From: a bacterium
GTDB taxonomy: Bacteria; Krumholzibacteriota; Krumholzibacteriia; LZORAL124-64-63
Direction: 5' to 3'
Assembly (NCBI GenBank): GCA_024223715.1
Contig: JAAEOA010000335.1
Location: 1 to 53,886 of the forward strand
DNA length: 53,886 bases
This document shows, one piece after another, positions 36,016-44,604 of the stretch. The position numbers and the translations under genes were made by a program. How positions within the stretch are numbered: the stretch's first letter is position 1; every line of letters begins with the position of its first letter. Under the pieces are notes generated by a model, which was given only the letters and a program-made list of their open reading frames with translations, searched no databases and had not been told where the DNA came from.

Positions 36016-37263
36016 TTACATCCCGTACTTAGCAATAATCCCCTTCTTATCCAGCCCGATAATTCCATACTTCTCGCCAATTTTCGCAAACGCAGCCACA
36101 GCTTTGTCGATGTGCTCTTTGGTGTGAGCAGCTGACAGCTGAACCCGAATGCGAGCCGCACCAGCGGGCACCACAGGGAAGAAGAAACCAATAACATAAA
36201 TGCCCTCGGCATACATGTCGTTGGCCATATCGTTGGCCAGTTTGGCATTATATAGCATGACCGGAACAATAGGAGTGTCCTGCCCACCAACCTGCAATCC
36301 GGCGGCTACAATTTTCTCGCGGAAATACTTGGTATTCCATTCGAGAGTATCGCGGCGTTCGGTGCTGCTGGTTACAAGATCAATGACCTTGATGGTGGCG
36401 TTGACAATGGCAGGCGCCAGACTGTTGCTGAACAAATAAGGCCGGGCTTTTTGGCGGCACAGCTCAATGAGTTCCGCTCGGCCGGATACACAACCACCTG
36501 AGGCACCGCCGAGGCCCTTACCGAAAGTGGTGGTGATCAGATCAACCTTATCCATCACATCAAAGTGTTCGTGAACACCGCGGCCGGTTTTGCCAATGAA
36601 TCCACTGGCGTGACTGTCGTCCACCAAAACCATGGCGTCATATTCTTCAGCCAGGGCGCAGACTTCGTCCAGAGGCATCAGGTCTCCGTCCATGCTGAAG
36701 ACACCATCACAAACAATCAGGCGGGTGCGCTTGTCCTGGTGCAGTTCCAGTTTTTTGCGCAGGTGCTTCATGTTCATGTGTTTGAAGGTATCGTATTGGG
36801 CGGAGCAAAGGCGGATTCCGTCGACCAGAGAGGCGTGAATGAGACGGTCGGCAATGATCACATCTTCGCTGCCAAGAATGGCTTCAAAAACACCGGCGTT
36901 GGCGTCCATGCAGGAAGGAAAGAGCAGGGTTTCTTCCATGCCCAGGAACTTGGAAACTTTATCCTGAAGGGTGCGATGAATGTCCTGAGTTCCGCAAATG
37001 AACCGCACCGAGCTCATGCCGTAGCCACGCTCGCGCAATCCCTCATGGGCTGCTTCAACCACATCGGGATGACTGCTTAAGCCTAGATAGTTATTTGCGC
37101 AAAAGTTCAGAACTTGTTTTTTCTCAGCCCCTTCGGGGTATTCCACCAGAATGCTGGCATCCTGAGGCGAGCAAATGAACCGCTTGCCTTTGTACAAACC
37201 TTTGTCTTTAATCTCTTCAATTTCAGAGGCGAAAAGATCGCGTGTATTGTTACTGTAGGCCAT
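36016..37263 (-). CDS. kbl: Kbl-type alpha-oxoamine synthase (glycine C-acetyltransferase-like), ACP-operon member
   Basis: A 415-residue PLP enzyme closely resembling 2-amino-3-ketobutyrate CoA ligase. Visible hallmarks are VLNFCANNYLGLSSHPDV, GYGMSSVRFICGTQDIH, LFPSCMDANAGVFE, VLVDDSHASGFIG, the PLP lysine Lys249 in TTTFGKGLGGASGG, and PYLFSNSLAPAIV. Kbl condenses glycine with acetyl-CoA or runs in reverse in threonine breakdown. It differs in context: the usual threonine dehydrogenase gene is absent, and the gene follows an acyl carrier protein, an acyl-activating enzyme and AcpS with an 11-nt gap. It may therefore use an ACP-bound acyl donor. Reaction type is secure; donor and product are inferred. 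Confidence 0.92.
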   Translation of the reverse strand: MAYSNNTRDLFASEIEEIKDKGLYKGKRFICSPQDASILVEYPEGAEKKQVLNFCANNYLGLSSHPDVVEAAHEGLRERGYGMSSVRFICGTQDIHRTLQDKVSKFLGMEETLLFPSCMDANAGVFEAILGSEDVIIADRLIHASLVDGIRLCSAQYDTFKHMNMKHLRKKLELHQDKRTRLIVCDGVFSMDGDLMPLDEVCALAEEYDAMVLVDDSHASGFIGKTGRGVHEHFDVMDKVDLITTTFGKGLGGASGGCVSGRAELIELCRQKARPYLFSNSLAPAIVNATIKVIDLVTSSTERRDTLEWNTKYFREKIVAAGLQVGGQDTPIVPVMLYNAKLANDMANDMYAEGIYVIGFFFPVVPAGAARIRVQLSAAHTKEHIDKAVAAFAKIGEKYGIIGLDKKGIIAKYGM

Positions 37264-37274
37264 GACAGAACCCC

Positions 37275-37532
37275 TTAGCTCTTGTGTTTATTGACCAGTT
37301 CGATGATGGAGTTGACGGTATCAAAAGCTTCGGGTGTGGCTTCGTCGTCGGGCAGTTTGATCTGGTATTTTTTTTCCAGAAAAACCTTCAGTGAGACCAT
37401 GGAAAAGCTGTCCACAATACCGGAGCTGATTAACGGAGTATCGGCTTCCACTTCATCGTCGTCGTCTTCATCCACGTACTCGTCGATAACGTATTCAAGG
37501 ATTACTTCCTGCATTTCGTTCAATTCGCTCAT
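37275..37532 (-). CDS. Dedicated acyl carrier protein
   Basis: An 85-residue ACP. The phosphopantetheine site is Ser42 in SSGIVDSFSMVSL. It has the four-helix ACP pattern but an unusually acidic insertion before the site (DEYVDEDDDDEVEAD). It is less like the housekeeping fatty-acid AcpP (GADSLDTVE) than like specialised ACPs of biosynthetic operons. It lies between the ligase and the oxoamine synthase, with gaps of 39 and 11 nt. It presumably carries the acyl group between them. Confidence 0.9.
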   Translation of the reverse strand: MSELNEMQEVILEYVIDEYVDEDDDDEVEADTPLISSGIVDSFSMVSLKVFLEKKYQIKLPDDEATPEAFDTVNSIIELVNKHKS

Positions 37533-37571
37533 GATGGGTCCTTTCGATTGATAACATGGTTTATTTCGGAT

Positions 37572-39317
37572 TTAGTCTTCTTCGAGAGTGGAAAGGTCGC
37601 CCACATCTTCGCCCCATTCGAGGGCGCGCAGGTAGCGACGCAGAATTTTTCCACTGCGCGTTTTTGGTAGCTTGTCTTTCACTTCAATTTCTTGTGGCAT
37701 AGCCAAAGGTGAGAGGCTTTTGCGAATGAAATTCATAACACTCAGTTCGGTCATGTCATCAAAATCGAAGCCTGGATTAAGGGTCACGAAGGCCTTGACC
37801 ACTTCCATGTTCACGGCGTCGGGTTTACCCACAACGGCGGCTTCAGCGATGGCTTCGTGTTCAATAAGGGCTGACTCAATTTCAAAAGGTCCCACCAGGT
37901 GGCCGCCGGTATTGATCACGTCGTCGTCCCGGCCCACAAACCAGTAATATCCATCGCTGTCGATGCTGGCCCGGTCGCCGCTTACATACCACAGGTTGGT
38001 ATCCTGTCGCAGATCTTCCGGAGTGGCGTTTTCATCGGCTCCAAAAAACTTGCTGCGGTAAACATCCTCCTGATTGCGATAGGTGCGGAACATGCTGGGC
38101 CAACCGGGACGGAAAGCAATGAGTCCAACCTTACCCGGTTCGGTGTGAGGAACATGGGTTTTTAAGTCCAGAACCGCTGCTTCAATACCGGGGAATGGTT
38201 TGCCCATGCTGCCGGGTTTGACCTTCATGCCGGGATAGTTGGTGATCATCATGGAGCCGGTTTCTGTTTGCCAGAAGGTGTCCAGGAAAGGCCGTCCAAA
38301 AGCTTCTTCACTCCAGATCACGGCTTCGGCATTCAGGGGTTCACCCACGGAACACAGATGGCGCAGAGGCTTCATGTCGTATTTCTGAACCAGTTCCGTA
38401 CCGTCACGCATGAGTGAACGGATGGCTGTCGGGGCGCTGTACCAAACCGTTATTTTGTTATCTTGAATGAACTTGTACCAGCGAGCGCTGGTAAATCCCT
38501 GGTCCAGAACGCATTGAGTAATGCCCAGAACCCAGGGGCCAATGATGCCATAGCTGGTTCCGGTGACCCAGCCGGGATCGGCGGTGCACCAGTAGATGTC
38601 GTCGTCCTGCAGGTCGAGCACCCAGCTGCTGGTCAGGGCCTGGCCCCAAACCGATCCGTGGGCGTGTTGGGCGCCTTTGGGCTGGCCTGTGGTTCCGCTG
38701 GTGTAGTGCAGAACGCTTTGGGCGTTTTCATCGGTCTTGTGAGACTCAAAGTTTTCTACGCGGGGGGCCGATTCCACATCGAAAAAGAGTTCGCCCTCTT
38801 TCAATTTTGCAGGGTCGCCTTCCACCACAATAATGTGTTTCAGTTCGGGCAGACGGTCCTGAATTTTTCTTACTTTCTTGACGTGTTTTTTGGTGGTCAG
38901 GATGGCACGTGTGCCGGCACTGGCCAGACGCACTTCCAGGGAATCGTCACCAAAAGCAGAGAACAGGGGTTGTGCCACGGCACCCATTTTTAAAGTTCCA
39001 AGGAAGCTCTGATACAAGGCGGGGATTTTGTCCATAAAGATGCAAACCCGGTCGCCGGGTTGCACACCGACTTCCTGCAGGAATCGGGCGTAGCCGTTGG
39101 AAATGACCCGCATGTCATCGAAAGTGTAGGTTTTTTTCGCGTCCCCAAAGCCTTCCCAGATGAGAGCTGTTTTGTCGCCTTGGCCTCGTTCGCAAATCCG
39201 GTCGGTGGCCATGTGTCCGATGTTCAGCAATTCGCCGTCTTTCCAGTCCAGAACTTCGCGGGCAACGTCCCAGGTGAAATTGGGCAGACGTTCGTCATAA
39301 GATCCAATGTTACTCAA
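37572..39317 (-). CDS. AMP-forming acetyl/acyl-CoA (or acyl-ACP) synthetase
   Basis: A 581-residue adenylating enzyme of the ANL superfamily. It has the P-loop YTSGTTGQPKGAQ (about residues 203-215), DTFWQTETGSMM, the YVSGDRASIDSDGYYWFVGRDDD hinge region and the catalytic lysine in LPKTRSGKILRR (about 557). Overall it resembles the short acetyl-CoA synthetase (AcsA-like) type, so acetate or another short acid is the most likely substrate. Operon position next to a dedicated ACP suggests that it may load the ACP directly or through CoA. Its start overlaps the stop of the acpS gene. Confidence 0.88.
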   Translation of the reverse strand: MSNIGSYDERLPNFTWDVAREVLDWKDGELLNIGHMATDRICERGQGDKTALIWEGFGDAKKTYTFDDMRVISNGYARFLQEVGVQPGDRVCIFMDKIPALYQSFLGTLKMGAVAQPLFSAFGDDSLEVRLASAGTRAILTTKKHVKKVRKIQDRLPELKHIIVVEGDPAKLKEGELFFDVESAPRVENFESHKTDENAQSVLHYTSGTTGQPKGAQHAHGSVWGQALTSSWVLDLQDDDIYWCTADPGWVTGTSYGIIGPWVLGITQCVLDQGFTSARWYKFIQDNKITVWYSAPTAIRSLMRDGTELVQKYDMKPLRHLCSVGEPLNAEAVIWSEEAFGRPFLDTFWQTETGSMMITNYPGMKVKPGSMGKPFPGIEAAVLDLKTHVPHTEPGKVGLIAFRPGWPSMFRTYRNQEDVYRSKFFGADENATPEDLRQDTNLWYVSGDRASIDSDGYYWFVGRDDDVINTGGHLVGPFEIESALIEHEAIAEAAVVGKPDAVNMEVVKAFVTLNPGFDFDDMTELSVMNFIRKSLSPLAMPQEIEVKDKLPKTRSGKILRRYLRALEWGEDVGDLSTLEED

Positions 39318-39709
39318 AATTCTTCCTCCGGATTATTGGTGCGGTTTTCCAGCACCACCATGGCTATGGCGTTATTTCGCGAGTGGGAAAGGCTTAAATG
39401 AGAGTGGGTGATGGAGTTTTTGGCGGCCAGTTCGGCGCAGGGGCCGTGAAAGATCAGGTAAACTGCCCCAGAGTCTTCTTTGCCGACTTCCACGTGCTGG
39501 AAGCGCAATCCCTGCTCAAGGCCCGCGCCCAGAGCTTTAAAAACCGCCTCTTTGGCAGCAAAGCGGGCGGCGTAGTTCTCCTGATTGTGGCGCTGGGTGC
39601 TGCAATAGGCAATTTCGTCGGGCAGGAAGAGTTCCTGGATAAGCTCTGCCGTGAGGCGCTTTTGGAAGCGCTCCAGATCGACGATATCGATGCCAATTCC
39701 AGCAATCAC
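39314..39709 (-). CDS. acpS: Holo-[acyl-carrier-protein] synthase
   Basis: A 131-residue phosphopantetheinyl transferase. IAGIGIDIVDLERF and RFAAKEAVFKALGAG are the two conserved AcpS signatures, with the Mg2+-binding Asp and Glu residues present. It transfers 4'-phosphopantetheine from CoA to ACP serines. The start is GTG 39709, preceded by GGAG; the longer frame up to 39784 lacks family sequence. First gene of the four-gene operon, so it likely activates the dedicated ACP, and perhaps also the housekeeping one. It is divergent from the TPP-riboswitch transcript. Confidence 0.94.
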   Translation of the reverse strand: MIAGIGIDIVDLERFQKRLTAELIQELFLPDEIAYCSTQRHNQENYAARFAAKEAVFKALGAGLEQGLRFQHVEVGKEDSGAVYLIFHGPCAELAAKNSITHSHLSLSHSRNNAIAMVVLENRTNNPEEEF

Positions 39710-39808
39710 GGGTGTTTCTCCGGCGGCTGACAAAAAACCAACGTGTTTTGTTAAAAAAATAACTAGAAATGTTGGAATGTCCAATGGGAAGTTTGGTTGT
39801 GGTAATAA

Positions 39809-39837
39809 TTGACACCCCGCGCTCTGGCAATTATGAT
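39809..39837 (+). promoter_or_regulatory. Consensus sigma-70 promoter of the thiamine operon
   Basis: TTGACA (39809-39814) and TATGAT (39832-39837) with an exact 17-bp spacer. Initiation near 39844 would place the RNA start just before the riboswitch P1 stem. Confidence 0.88.
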
Positions 39838-39845
39838 CCGCTTGA

Positions 39846-39936
39846 CCGTTAGGGGTGGTCCCGTGTTCCTAAAACACCGGCGACCTGAGAAAAACCCTTG
39901 GAACCTGACCCGGATCATGCCGGCGTAGGAAAACGG
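39846..39936 (+). promoter_or_regulatory. TPP (thiamine pyrophosphate) riboswitch
   Basis: A THI-element is recognised from its conserved sequence: AGGGGTG at 39851-39857, CTGAGA at 39885-39890, ACCCTTGGAACCTGA at 39894-39908, and the 3' CGTAGGAAAACGG. P1 is CCGTT (39846-39850) with AACGG (39932-39936). TPP binding should turn the operon off through the terminator directly downstream. Confidence 0.97.
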
Positions 39937-39944
39937 GCCTCATT

Positions 39945-39983
39945 GCGACGCCCCGAAAATTCAAACGGTGGCGTCGCTTTTTT
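39945..39983 (+). terminator. Riboswitch expression platform: intrinsic terminator
   Basis: GCGACGCC (39945-39952) pairs with GGCGTCGC (39970-39977), followed by six T. It lies between the aptamer and the first gene, so control is by premature termination when TPP is bound. Confidence 0.9.
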
Positions 39984-40023
39984 GTGCCTTCTTCTTCGCC
40001 TGGCCAACCTCACGAGGTGCGCC

Positions 40024-42300
40024 ATGCTTTCAAAAAACAGCCTTCTTTTGTTTATCTTGCTCCTGGCAATGCCAGCTTTTGCGGAAATCACTTCCACAGA
40101 CGAAAACCCTGCCAATACGAAAACTCCTGAAATCCACGAATCCGAAGACGTCGTCGTAACCGCCTCCCGCTACGACGAAGACGTCCATCTGAACCAAACC
40201 AACATCACCGCCGAAGACCTCGACTTCCGCGAACCGGACTTGCCCCTGCCCATGCTGCTTCAGGATGTGCCCGGCGTATTTGCTTACAGCGATGCCGGTA
40301 GCAATTTGGGCTACACCTACGTGAAAATTCGTGGTTTCGATCAACGCCGCGTTGGAGTACTCATCAACGGCATTCCTTTCAACGATCCTGAAGACCACCA
40401 GCTGTGGTGGGTCGACATGCCGGATCTGGCCAGCAGTGTGCAGGACATCCAGGTTCAGCGTGGTGTGACAAATTCCATTGGTGGATTATCTCCCATGGGC
40501 GGAACCATCAATATTGTCACCGGTCGTTTGTCTTCCACTGAACAGGGCCGTGTTTCCATCAGTGCGGGCAGTGATGGTTTTGGCCGTCAAATGCTCCTAT
40601 ACGAAACCGGCGATTTGAAAGGCGGCTTGCGTTCGAGCTTCCGTTTGAGCCGTCAAAACAGTGATGGTTATCGGGATCGCACGGGTGTGGAGCAGTGGGG
40701 TGTTTTCTGGTCCGGCGAGCACAGCAACGATGTATCGACCACTCGCATCAACATTTACACTGGACGGGAAGTCACTCATCACGCCTGGAATGCCAGTCCC
40801 GAATCGGCTTTGGAGCAAAATCGTCGGCACAACCCAGAGACTTACCACAACGCCATCGACGATTTTACCCAACCCCATTACGAGCTGCACAATGACCTTT
40901 TCCTGTCCGACAACTGGACTCTGAAAAACTCCGTTTATTACGTTCAGGGTGAAGGTTTTTACGAAAATTTCAAAGACGGTGAAGACGCTCAGGACTACGC
41001 CCTGGATCAGCACCTGGGCTTGGCTGCGGACGATGAAGTTGATCTCATTCGCCGCAAGTACGTGCGCAAAGACCATGTGGGCTGGGTGCCCCGGGCCATG
41101 TATGAACACGAAAAAGGCCGTTTTGTTATTGGTGGCGATACCTACAACTTCCACTCCAGTCACTGGGGTGAAGTGATGAACGTTTCCGGTTATCAGCCCG
41201 ATGATTTTATGGATCCTCAGTTCAAATATCACGAATACACGGGCGATAAAAAAGCCTATAGCCTGTACGCCAACGAACGGTACGAAATAATCGATGGTTT
41301 GACCCTGATGGGTGACCTGCAGTTTCAACACAAGGAATACGATTTCCTGCAACGTGAAGTGGGCAATTTTGCAGGCGACCAGCGCAACGGATACACTGTC
41401 GATTACGATTTCTTTAATCCCAAAGGTGGTATGCACTGGCATGCCGGAAATGTGGCCGGTGGGAAGTTTGCTCTCTTCGGAAGTATTGGCGTCAGCCATC
41501 GTGAACCCACCGACGGCGAGCTGTTCGATACCTGGAAAGGCGGCGACGACCTGGGAGTGCAACCTTTGTTCAACCAGTCGCGCAACGTAATGAAAGACGA
41601 CGGCACTACCATTGACCATGTTCAATGGTGGGACCCTAAGGTTAAGGAAGAGGAATTAATCGATTACGAAATGGGCGTATCCTGGGCCGGGGAAAACCTG
41701 AGTTTCACCCTTGGCGGCTATTATATGGACTTCAAAAATGAAATCGTGCCTTATGGTGGGACCGATGAAGACGGCGCCGGCATTCGCGGCAATGCCGACA
41801 AAACTTTACATCGGGGCCTGGAATTAGGGCTGCGGGCTCGAATTGACCAGGGAAATAGCCTGATTTTGGCCGCCTCACGCAGTTGGGATGAATACAAAAA
41901 TTTCCAGTTTGTTGACTGGGACGGAAGCACTTACGATTATTCCGGCAACGCCATCGCCCTCTTCCCTGAACACCTGCTGTCTGTTTCCTGGCAAACCCAG
42001 TGGAACCCCGGTGTGCGCAGTCTTATTCGGGTGCGAAATGTGGGCCAGCAGCATTTGGACAATACCGGTGATGAAAGCCGAATAATCGATCCCTGGACCA
42101 CTCTGGACCTGAGCCTCTGGTTCGATCTGGACCAGGTGGGCCTGACAGCTCTTGAATCGGCCAAAGCCTTCATTCACCTGCGAAACATCGGCGGGGTGGA
42201 ATATGAGACCAATGGATATTATGATTCATGGGCAGGCGAAAAGTATTATATTACGGGAGCGGGGCGGAATTTCGCTCTGGGTATTGACTACGACTTCTAA
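40024..42300 (+). CDS. TonB-dependent outer-membrane receptor, predicted thiamine uptake
   Basis: A 758-residue receptor. A signal peptide (residues 1-18, ending AFA) precedes the plug domain. The N-terminal segment EDVVVTASRYDEDV resembles a TonB box followed by TAEDLDF, VRGFDQRRVGVLINGIPFNDPED and VQRGVTNSIGGLSPMGGTINIVTG. The C-terminal barrel ends in a phenylalanine (DYDF). Receptors of this type import scarce substrates using TonB energy. Its position behind a TPP riboswitch and ahead of thiamine pyrophosphokinase makes thiamine or a thiamine derivative the likely ligand. ATG 40024 has GAGGTG upstream. Confidence 0.93.
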   Translation: MLSKNSLLLFILLLAMPAFAEITSTDENPANTKTPEIHESEDVVVTASRYDEDVHLNQTNITAEDLDFREPDLPLPMLLQDVPGVFAYSDAGSNLGYTYVKIRGFDQRRVGVLINGIPFNDPEDHQLWWVDMPDLASSVQDIQVQRGVTNSIGGLSPMGGTINIVTGRLSSTEQGRVSISAGSDGFGRQMLLYETGDLKGGLRSSFRLSRQNSDGYRDRTGVEQWGVFWSGEHSNDVSTTRINIYTGREVTHHAWNASPESALEQNRRHNPETYHNAIDDFTQPHYELHNDLFLSDNWTLKNSVYYVQGEGFYENFKDGEDAQDYALDQHLGLAADDEVDLIRRKYVRKDHVGWVPRAMYEHEKGRFVIGGDTYNFHSSHWGEVMNVSGYQPDDFMDPQFKYHEYTGDKKAYSLYANERYEIIDGLTLMGDLQFQHKEYDFLQREVGNFAGDQRNGYTVDYDFFNPKGGMHWHAGNVAGGKFALFGSIGVSHREPTDGELFDTWKGGDDLGVQPLFNQSRNVMKDDGTTIDHVQWWDPKVKEEELIDYEMGVSWAGENLSFTLGGYYMDFKNEIVPYGGTDEDGAGIRGNADKTLHRGLELGLRARIDQGNSLILAASRSWDEYKNFQFVDWDGSTYDYSGNAIALFPEHLLSVSWQTQWNPGVRSLIRVRNVGQQHLDNTGDESRIIDPWTTLDLSLWFDLDQVGLTALESAKAFIHLRNIGGVEYETNGYYDSWAGEKYYITGAGRNFALGIDYDF

Positions 42301-42369
42301 TTGAAGCAGGATTAATACATGGGGATGGCCAGGGGGGGGCATCCTAGTCTTTAACCACAAGCGGTGAAC

Positions 42370-43095
42370 ATGTCTTACAAGCAGACTGAAGATGGCGGGG
42401 CAGCTAACATTCTTTTTCCCAAAGAAGGGATGCGGGCAGTAATCCTGTGCGGCGGGCCGGAGCCCGACGATGAAGTTTTGCGCTATTGGCTGACCGGGTC
42501 CGATTTTTTCATCGCCACTGATGCTGCCGGGCATCCGTACGACCAGTTGCCCATGGAGCCAGATGTGGTCATTGGTGACTTCGACAGCATCAGCGGTCGT
42601 GTGGTTGGCGGGCGCTCTGGTCCGCGATTTTTCCAGGTGGATGACCAATACACAACCGACAGTGAAAAAGCTTTGCTGTTCTGCATTGAGCAGGGCATTG
42701 AAGAAGTGGTCATGCTTGGGGCCATCGGCAACCGTCTCGATCATACTATTTACAACTGTAATTTATTGGAACGATACGCTGACAAATTGCGAATTTGCAT
42801 TGTGGGTTACGAATCAGATATTCTGCGAATTGGACCCGGCGAAAATATTAGCTGGGATTTGCCCATGGGGACCAAGTTTTCATTGCTGCCCATGATGGGG
42901 CCAGTCAGTGGAATCACTCTGGAAGGTGCCCGGTATCCACTGCTGGGTGATACTATTGAACCGGGTGGTCCGGCTCTTATTTCCAATCTGGTTTTTGTTT
43001 CCCCTCTGCTGATTTCCATCAAAGAAGGATCGTTGCTGGTGGCGGTGGATCGACACGTTATGCCTATGACCATGGAAGACCTGGAGGGCGACTGA
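42370..43095 (+). CDS. thiN: Thiamine pyrophosphokinase
   Basis: A 241-residue enzyme that converts thiamine to TPP using ATP. Signature motifs are MRAVILCGGPEPDDE, PDVVIGDFDSI, YTTDSEKALL and GAIGNRLDHTIYN, as in the TPK/ThiN family. Second gene of the TPP-riboswitch operon, 69 nt after the receptor gene. Imported thiamine is thus phosphorylated directly. An in-frame GTG at 42364 would add two residues; neither start has a strong ribosome site. It ends one base before the next start codon. Confidence 0.93.
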   Translation: MSYKQTEDGGAANILFPKEGMRAVILCGGPEPDDEVLRYWLTGSDFFIATDAAGHPYDQLPMEPDVVIGDFDSISGRVVGGRSGPRFFQVDDQYTTDSEKALLFCIEQGIEEVVMLGAIGNRLDHTIYNCNLLERYADKLRICIVGYESDILRIGPGENISWDLPMGTKFSLLPMMGPVSGITLEGARYPLLGDTIEPGGPALISNLVFVSPLLISIKEGSLLVAVDRHVMPMTMEDLEGD

Positions 43096-43096
43096 T

Positions 43097-44482
43097 TTGA
43101 CAGCCTTGGCGGGAGTTTTCTACGCACTTTTCCTGCTTTACGCTGTAGCTCGTCTTTTCCGCAAATCTGCATCCGGGGCCGTAGAATTTATTGTTGCCAG
43201 CCGGGGCCTCACCCTGCCTGCTTTTACTGCCTCTCTGGTTACCACCTGGTATGGCGGAATTCTGGGTGTTGGGGAATACACTTTTTCTCATGGTATAAGC
43301 AACTGGCTGGTTTTTGGCGTCCCCTATTATTTATATGCCGGAATTTTTGCCATGTTTCTAGCTGCGAGGGCCCGGCGCAGCGAAGTGCTCACCATGCCTG
43401 ATATTCTGGAGAAACAATTCGGTCGTCCGGCAGCTTTGGCTGGGGCGGGTATGATGTTCATAATGACCGTTCCTGCGGCCTATGTTCTCATGCTCGGAGT
43501 CCTGCTTAATTTTGCCACCGGTTGGCCTTTGTGGGTGGGGGTAATTCTGGGCACGGCCCTTTCGGTGTCTTATGTTTTCCGCGGCGGCCTGAAGGCGGTT
43601 GTGGCTACAGATATCGTTCAATTCTTTCTCATGTTTCTGGGTTTTGTAGTATTGGTTCCTGTTTGCATCAGTCGATTTGGGGGCTGGGAATTTCTGCAAA
43701 ATAACTTACCAGCCAGTCATTTAAGATGGGATGGCGGATTGGGTGTTCAAGCCATCGCCGTCTGGTATTTTATTGCTCTATCCACTTTGGTGGAGCCAGC
43801 GTTTTATCAACGATGTTATGCCGCAAAAACTGAAAAAACCGCTCGTTGGGGAATTGTTGCCGCCATTGGCTTGTGGATGTTTTTCGATTTTCTGACCACC
43901 ACTGCCGGCCTTTATGCCCGAGCCCTTCTTCCTGATTTGGCGAACCCCGTTCAAGCTTTTCCTGCACTGGCCGCTCATGTTTTACACCCCTTCTGGCAAG
44001 GTGTTTTTACTGTCGCCCTGTTGGCCACAATTATGTCCACCGTAGACAGTTATGCCTTTATTTGTGCGGTCACTCTGGGGCGGGATGTGGTGAGTCGATG
44101 GCGGGGCGAGTTGTCGAGTAATCAGCAGCCGGAACAGCAGTCCAAACCGTCAGAAAATTCTCTGCCTCTGATTCGAGTCAGCCTGGGTGTGACGGCGGTT
44201 TTGGCTGTGGTTATGGCCTTATGGGCGGAATCGGTTATCAGTCTCTGGAAAATTCTTGGATCGCTGGGCACGCCGGTTTTGCTGGGCCCCATGTTATTGG
44301 CCCAATGGGGAAAGCGTTTGCCCGGTTTTGGAGTGGCTGTGGTAATGCTTGCTTCGGGGTTAACCTCAGGTGTGTGGCTAATTTTGGGACATGCAGAACC
44401 ATGGTTGGGTATTGAAGCAATTTTCCCTGGTCTTTTTGTCAGTGGGCTGGGCCTTGGATTGGTGAAGCATTTGTCTGAATAA
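43097..44482 (+). CDS. SSS-family Na+/solute symporter, candidate inner-membrane thiamine transporter
   Basis: A 461-residue polytopic protein (about 12-13 helices) of the sodium:solute symporter family. It has VASRGLTLPAFTASLVTTWYGG at helix 1-2, VSYVFRGGLKAVVATDIVQFF and the late ATIMSTVDSYAFICAVTLGRDV. Starts at TTG 43097, directly after thiN, with GGAGGG upstream. Located in a TPP-controlled operon with a TonB receptor and thiN, it most likely carries thiamine across the inner membrane. SSS members were earlier proposed as thiamine transporters (ThiV) on regulon grounds. Substrate is an inference. Confidence 0.88.
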   Translation: MTALAGVFYALFLLYAVARLFRKSASGAVEFIVASRGLTLPAFTASLVTTWYGGILGVGEYTFSHGISNWLVFGVPYYLYAGIFAMFLAARARRSEVLTMPDILEKQFGRPAALAGAGMMFIMTVPAAYVLMLGVLLNFATGWPLWVGVILGTALSVSYVFRGGLKAVVATDIVQFFLMFLGFVVLVPVCISRFGGWEFLQNNLPASHLRWDGGLGVQAIAVWYFIALSTLVEPAFYQRCYAAKTEKTARWGIVAAIGLWMFFDFLTTTAGLYARALLPDLANPVQAFPALAAHVLHPFWQGVFTVALLATIMSTVDSYAFICAVTLGRDVVSRWRGELSSNQQPEQQSKPSENSLPLIRVSLGVTAVLAVVMALWAESVISLWKILGSLGTPVLLGPMLLAQWGKRLPGFGVAVVMLASGLTSGVWLILGHAEPWLGIEAIFPGLFVSGLGLGLVKHLSE

Positions 44483-44604
44483 GATTATTGAGAAAACAAA
44501 ACAAGTTCACGGAGATCAAAGTCCTGATAGTCTAAGCAGAAGAAGTGTAATATGATATTTCTTTCCTTTGATGCGTGATATTTTAGCAACGCAGGTGGTT
44601 TTTA

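Noticed and set aside
40597..41625. 342-codon open frame antisense to the TonB receptor
   Set aside because: It is a shadow of the receptor gene with no domain or ribosome site.
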